DNA of 8,855 bases from Candidatus Omnitrophota bacterium (GTDB lineage Bacteria > Omnitrophota > Gorgyraeia > Aquiviventales > Aquiviventaceae): contig JACQRE010000033.1 in the NCBI GenBank assembly GCA_016206585.1, positions 1 through 8,855 of the forward strand, read 5' to 3'. Position 1 is the stretch's first letter. Each line of letters starts with the position of its first letter. Below the pieces are notes generated by a model. It was not told where the DNA came from and did no database searches. It worked only from the letters and a program-made list of their open reading frames with translations. The position numbers and the translations under genes are program-made. This document shows positions 5,775 through 8,855 of the stretch, piece by piece.

Positions 5775-8678
5775 ATGGGGTGCTGCCTCCGCCTCGCAGC
5801 CCTCGCGCTGCTCGTGGGTCTAAGCGTCTCAGCGCCGGCAGGGGCCCAACAACCTGCGAACCTGCCGCCCCTCCTCACGCTGCCGCCCGCCATCCTGTTG
5901 GGAGCCGGCCAGGAGGCGATCGACGTGCCGTATCAACAGACGATCCTGCTCCAGGCACCCGGCGTGACCCGCGTGCTGTCCGTGAATCCCGCCGTGGTCG
6001 AGGCGACGCTGACCGCACCCGGCCTCGTCGCCTTGCGCGCGGTCGCGTTCGGACAGACCTTCCTGCACCTGTGGGCCGGCTCGGAGCGCACGACGCGGGC
6101 CCTCCGCGTCGTCCAGCCCATTCCACCCCCCTCGCCGTTGGAGCAGCAGCGCCAGGTCGAGGCGGAGCGCGCCAAGCACCTGACGTTCGAGTACGCCAAC
6201 CGGTTCCGGACCTTCCGGCGCGGGTCCTCGCTGGGCGACATCGACCTCAACACGACGACGCTGTTCGATCACACGCTGACCGGCCAGATGGACACGCCGC
6301 ACGGGCATCTGGGCGGGCGCGTGGCCTTCCAGCGGGTCAACAGCGCGAGCGATCTGACGAGCTGGAGCGCTGGGATCACGGATGGCACGGCTGGACCACT
6401 CGCGCCCTTCGATCTGCTCGGCGGCGACAGCGGTGTCGGCTATTCCGATTTCACGCTGCCGCACGGGACGATCCGGGGCGTCCAGATCCGCTCGCGCGCG
6501 TTCGATCCCTACCGCGCCGAGACGTTCTACGGGCGGCGGCAGCTGGGGTTCGCGGCCGGGCTCTCTCCGTCGAGCGACGTGGCGGACGACGTCTTCCTCG
6601 CCGGCGGACGGCTGCAGGATGTGTCGCGCCCGTGGACCTGGCACCTCGCCTACGGTGCCGCATCAGGCAGCGACCGCGTGGACGTCCAAACGAACCAGGC
6701 CATGGAAGCGGGATCCTGGCTGTGGCCGAACGAGACCTTCGGGATCGGCGCGCAGGTGGGCCGCACGCAGGAGGATGCCTCCGCCTACCGCCTGATGTCC
6801 TCGCTGCGCGGCGGCGTCTGGAACCTCGACACGACCTACCGGAACTTCTCCCAGCGCTACGAGAATCTCCTCGGACGCTCCCCCGAGCAGGGTGAGCGCG
6901 GCGTGCTGATGATGTCGCGCTACGCGCCGCTGCGCACGCTGCGCCTGCGCCAGCGCCTCGACCTGTACCAGGACACGCTCTTCGCCAACCCGCAAGAGCC
7001 CGGAACGCTCAACCTGGACCTTGAGCTGGGCGCTGACGTGGACCTCACCCGCTCGACGCAATGGACGTCGAGCTACGGCCGCCAGCGACTCCTTGGCCGC
7101 CTCTTTCCGACAGACACCACGAGTCTTAGCACGCTGTTGCGCCAGCGCCTCGGCGCCTTCCCGCTCGTCGGGCAGGGAACCGCCTTCGGTCAGTATCTCT
7201 TCCGCGACCTACGCAGCGTCAACGTTCCCGCCTCGGATTTCGAGAGCCACACGATCCAGCTGGGGCTCGGAGCCCCGCTCGCACAGCATCTGTATTGGCA
7301 GGTGACCCAGCAGTGGACGTGGCTCCAGGAGACGTTCACGGGCGAGGACAGCGTGCCGCGGCAGACCGCGGCGGGACTCCAGTACTCACAGCACATGCAC
7401 CGGCTGCCGCTGTTGCTGCGCGGCGGCTTCCACTTCTCCCGGGCGTCGAACGCCGAGTCGCCCAACAGCTTCCTCGCGGATGAGATCCGCTACCTGTGGG
7501 ATGCGGGGCTGCGCTACGACCTCTCGCCGGCGACCCAGGTGTTCCTTGACGGCCGCCTGCAGCGGCGCGCCCCACAGGGAGCGGGGCGCGAATACGAGAT
7601 CAATCTGGAGACGGGTGTGCGCCACCTCTTCGACACGGGCTTCAGCTGGCAGCCCAGCGCCTCGCTCTCCGGCATCGTGTTTCAGGATGCGGACGGCGAC
7701 GGCCGGTGGCAGCCGGCGGAGCGGGGGCTGCCGCGCGTGACGGTGCGCGCCGGCGCGCTGCGCGAGGCGGTGACCGATCCGGGCGGGCGGTTCTACCTGG
7801 GCCGCGTGCGCGGGACGCAGGTGGGGGTGTCGGTGGATCTGGGGACCGTGCCGCAGGGGTGGGTGCCGACGCGGCCCACGACGGTTGAGGTGGATCTCGC
7901 CCATCCGCCGCCCTCGTTGCTGTTCGGGTTTGTCCCGCAGTCGGAGCTGCGCGTCCGCGTCTTCGTCGATGCGAACGGCAACGGCCGGTACGACGCGACC
8001 GACGTCCCGCTGGAGGCCATCGGGATCTCGCTGTCGGACGGGACGCTGGCTCGCACCGATCGCGCGGGGTGGGTCTTTTTCCGCGGGATCGCCCCCGGCG
8101 ACTACACCGTGACGCTGGCCGTGCAGGATCTCGCCTTGGGCTACGCGCCGGTGACGCGGCCCAGCCTTGCTGGCTCCGTGCGCGAGGGGGACGCGGCGGT
8201 GGTCGACTTCCCAATTCTGGCCCAGCGCGCCATCAGCGGGCGGGTCTACGTCGACCGCAACCGCAACGCCGTCTGGGATCAGGAGCCGGGGATTGAGGGG
8301 GTGGCGGTGTGTCTCGATGGGGTGCGGCGCGCGACGACGCGCGAGGACGGCCGGTACCTCCTCAAGGATGTGGGGGCCGGCCGCCACCGGGTCGAGCTCA
8401 ACTGCGGCGCGCTCACGCCCGGCTATCTGCCGCTCAACGCGACGGTCCAGACGGTGGAGCTCTCACCGATGGCGGCACAGCTCGAGCGGGTCGATTTCCG
8501 CTTGGGGGAGCAGGCGGCGCTGATGCAGGACATCACCGCCGACGTGCTGCGCGCGCGGCGGGAACGGGACGCGCTCGTCAATGAGATGATCCGTGCGCAC
8601 GGAGGCCAGCCACCCTCAGGCACGGGACCCGAGGTTACGATCGAGGTGCTCGTGGAGGTGCAGAGGGAACGAGAATAG
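5775..8678 (+). CDS. Outer-membrane barrel protein with pil_N domain and three SdrD-B-like repeats, putative usher-like exporter
   Basis: A 967-aa exported protein. The signal peptide is MGCCLRLAALALLVGLSVSA, with cleavage after AGA (residue 24). Residues about 40-114 resemble the pilus/secretin N-terminal domain (pil_N) of RcpA/CpaC-type secretins: short strands with VTRVLSVNPAVVEATL and the glycine turn of AFGQTFLHLWAG. A Pro-rich linker follows (about 115-135). Residues about 137-628 show alternating aromatic/polar strands and turns expected of an outer-membrane beta-barrel. Three SdrD-B/Cna-B-like repeats, spaced 94-95 residues apart, each open with a Ca-binding-type loop: DADGDGRW (638), DANGNGRY (732) and DRNRNAVW (827). 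A charged helix (about 912-945) ends the protein. No secretin C-domain, PapC-type plug or POTRA domain is recognisable. Placed 3 bases after the chaperone-like gene, with no Shine-Dalgarno of its own near the start, it is probably translated by coupling. I infer that it exports or anchors the small subunit; a surface adhesin is the main alternative. Confidence 0.8.
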   Translation: MGCCLRLAALALLVGLSVSAPAGAQQPANLPPLLTLPPAILLGAGQEAIDVPYQQTILLQAPGVTRVLSVNPAVVEATLTAPGLVALRAVAFGQTFLHLWAGSERTTRALRVVQPIPPPSPLEQQRQVEAERAKHLTFEYANRFRTFRRGSSLGDIDLNTTTLFDHTLTGQMDTPHGHLGGRVAFQRVNSASDLTSWSAGITDGTAGPLAPFDLLGGDSGVGYSDFTLPHGTIRGVQIRSRAFDPYRAETFYGRRQLGFAAGLSPSSDVADDVFLAGGRLQDVSRPWTWHLAYGAASGSDRVDVQTNQAMEAGSWLWPNETFGIGAQVGRTQEDASAYRLMSSLRGGVWNLDTTYRNFSQRYENLLGRSPEQGERGVLMMSRYAPLRTLRLRQRLDLYQDTLFANPQEPGTLNLDLELGADVDLTRSTQWTSSYGRQRLLGRLFPTDTTSLSTLLRQRLGAFPLVGQGTAFGQYLFRDLRSVNVPASDFESHTIQLGLGAPLAQHLYWQVTQQWTWLQETFTGEDSVPRQTAAGLQYSQHMHRLPLLLRGGFHFSRASNAESPNSFLADEIRYLWDAGLRYDLSPATQVFLDGRLQRRAPQGAGREYEINLETGVRHLFDTGFSWQPSASLSGIVFQDADGDGRWQPAERGLPRVTVRAGALREAVTDPGGRFYLGRVRGTQVGVSVDLGTVPQGWVPTRPTTVEVDLAHPPPSLLFGFVPQSELRVRVFVDANGNGRYDATDVPLEAIGISLSDGTLARTDRAGWVFFRGIAPGDYTVTLAVQDLALGYAPVTRPSLAGSVREGDAAVVDFPILAQRAISGRVYVDRNRNAVWDQEPGIEGVAVCLDGVRRATTREDGRYLLKDVGAGRHRVELNCGALTPGYLPLNATVQTVELSPMAAQLERVDFRLGEQAALMQDITADVLRARRERDALVNEMIRAHGGQPPSGTGPEVTIEVLVEVQRERE

Positions 8679-8682
8679 TGGC

Positions 8683-8768
8683 TTGTTCGTTGTTCAATGT
8701 TCATTGTTCGATGAGGGTTCGCCGAGACCGCATCGAGCATCGAACATTGAACTTCGAACATCAAACAA
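8683..8768. terminator. 31-bp imperfect inverted repeat between convergent genes, probable bidirectional terminator
   Basis: The arms 8683-8713 and 8738-8768 match as reverse complements at 26 of 31 positions around a 24-base spacer. Each arm is built from short GTTCAATG-like units, so the element is also internally repetitive and far richer in A+T than its surroundings. It begins 5 bases after the barrel gene's stop and ends 3 bases before the stop codon of the gene on the opposite strand. That placement suits a terminator working in both directions, though the arms do not end in long T-tracts. It may belong to a dispersed intergenic palindrome family. Confidence 0.55.
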
Positions 8769-8770
8769 TC

Positions 8771-8855
8771 TTACAAGCTGGTGACGGTGTAGACGATCTC
8801 CGTGCCGAACTCGCCGGCCGGCGTCTGCGGGGTGACGGTCAGGATGTAGTCCGCC
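8771..8855 (-). CDS. C-terminal fragment of a second secreted subunit-like protein (5' end outside window)
   Basis: Read on the minus strand, 28 codons are open from the window edge to the stop TAA (complement of 8771-8773). The visible tail begins ADYILTVTPQ and ends GEFGTEIVYTVTSL. It matches the end of the secreted protein at 4170-4847: both fit P-x-G-x-[FY]-x-T-x-[IV]-V-[FY]-T-x-T-x-[LI], and both stop one residue after the same strand. Alternating hydrophobic and polar residues indicate a terminal beta-strand. It converges on the barrel gene and is separated from it by the inverted repeat. I infer a paralogous subunit, perhaps a minor or alternative one. The fragment is short, so the confidence rests on the motif match and the codon pattern. 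Confidence 0.6.
   Translation of the reverse strand, partial: ADYILTVTPQTPAGEFGTEIVYTVTSL

Noticed and set aside
5663..6895. A 410-codon plus-strand frame spanning the chaperone and barrel junction
   Set aside because: Its translation is Arg/Ala/Pro/Gly-rich low-complexity protein and it overlaps two well-supported genes in another frame.
5775..8678. Classical fimbrial usher (PapC/FimD family) or true secretin
   Set aside because: No plug, usher terminal-domain or secretin C-domain motifs can be seen; only the functional position in the operon suggests an usher-like role.

Overview
The window (8,855 bases, uniformly GC-rich) comes from a Gram-negative (diderm) bacterium. Four of the five gene products that can be judged are predicted to be exported, and one has the look of an outer-membrane beta-barrel. 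There are no rRNA, tRNA, transposase or phage genes to place it taxonomically. Composition, the short palindromic repeats between genes and the odd protein architectures suit a poorly characterised environmental lineage (for example Nitrospirota-, NC10- or Omnitrophota-like), but that is a guess.

Left part (1-4036): the C-terminal end of a tetratricopeptide-like (TPR) protein is followed, after a hairpin, by a very large exported protein (about 1,214 aa). It carries two clan GH-A glycoside-hydrolase barrels, each with its own pair of catalytic glutamates, separated by Ig-like domains, a TPR-like module resembling the upstream gene, and acidic Ca-binding-type loops. This part looks concerned with extracellular or periplasmic polysaccharide.

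Right part (4037-8678): a near-consensus sigma70 promoter and a strong Shine-Dalgarno site precede a small secreted, cysteine-free, beta-rich protein. Then come an intercistronic perfect hairpin, a PapD/DUF916-like two-domain periplasmic protein, and, 3 bases later, a 967-aa outer-membrane-type protein. That last protein has a secretin-like pil_N domain, a predicted beta-barrel, three SdrD-B-like repeats and a terminal helix. The order subunit, chaperone, barrel is that of a chaperone-usher operon, but none of the three shows classical usher-system signatures. I read it as a candidate non-canonical surface-fibre or subunit-export system.

Right edge (8771-8855): on the opposite strand, a partial gene that converges on the barrel gene ends in a C-terminus closely matching that of the small secreted protein. 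It is probably a second subunit of the same system. A 31-bp imperfect inverted repeat lies between the two converging genes and probably serves as a terminator for both.
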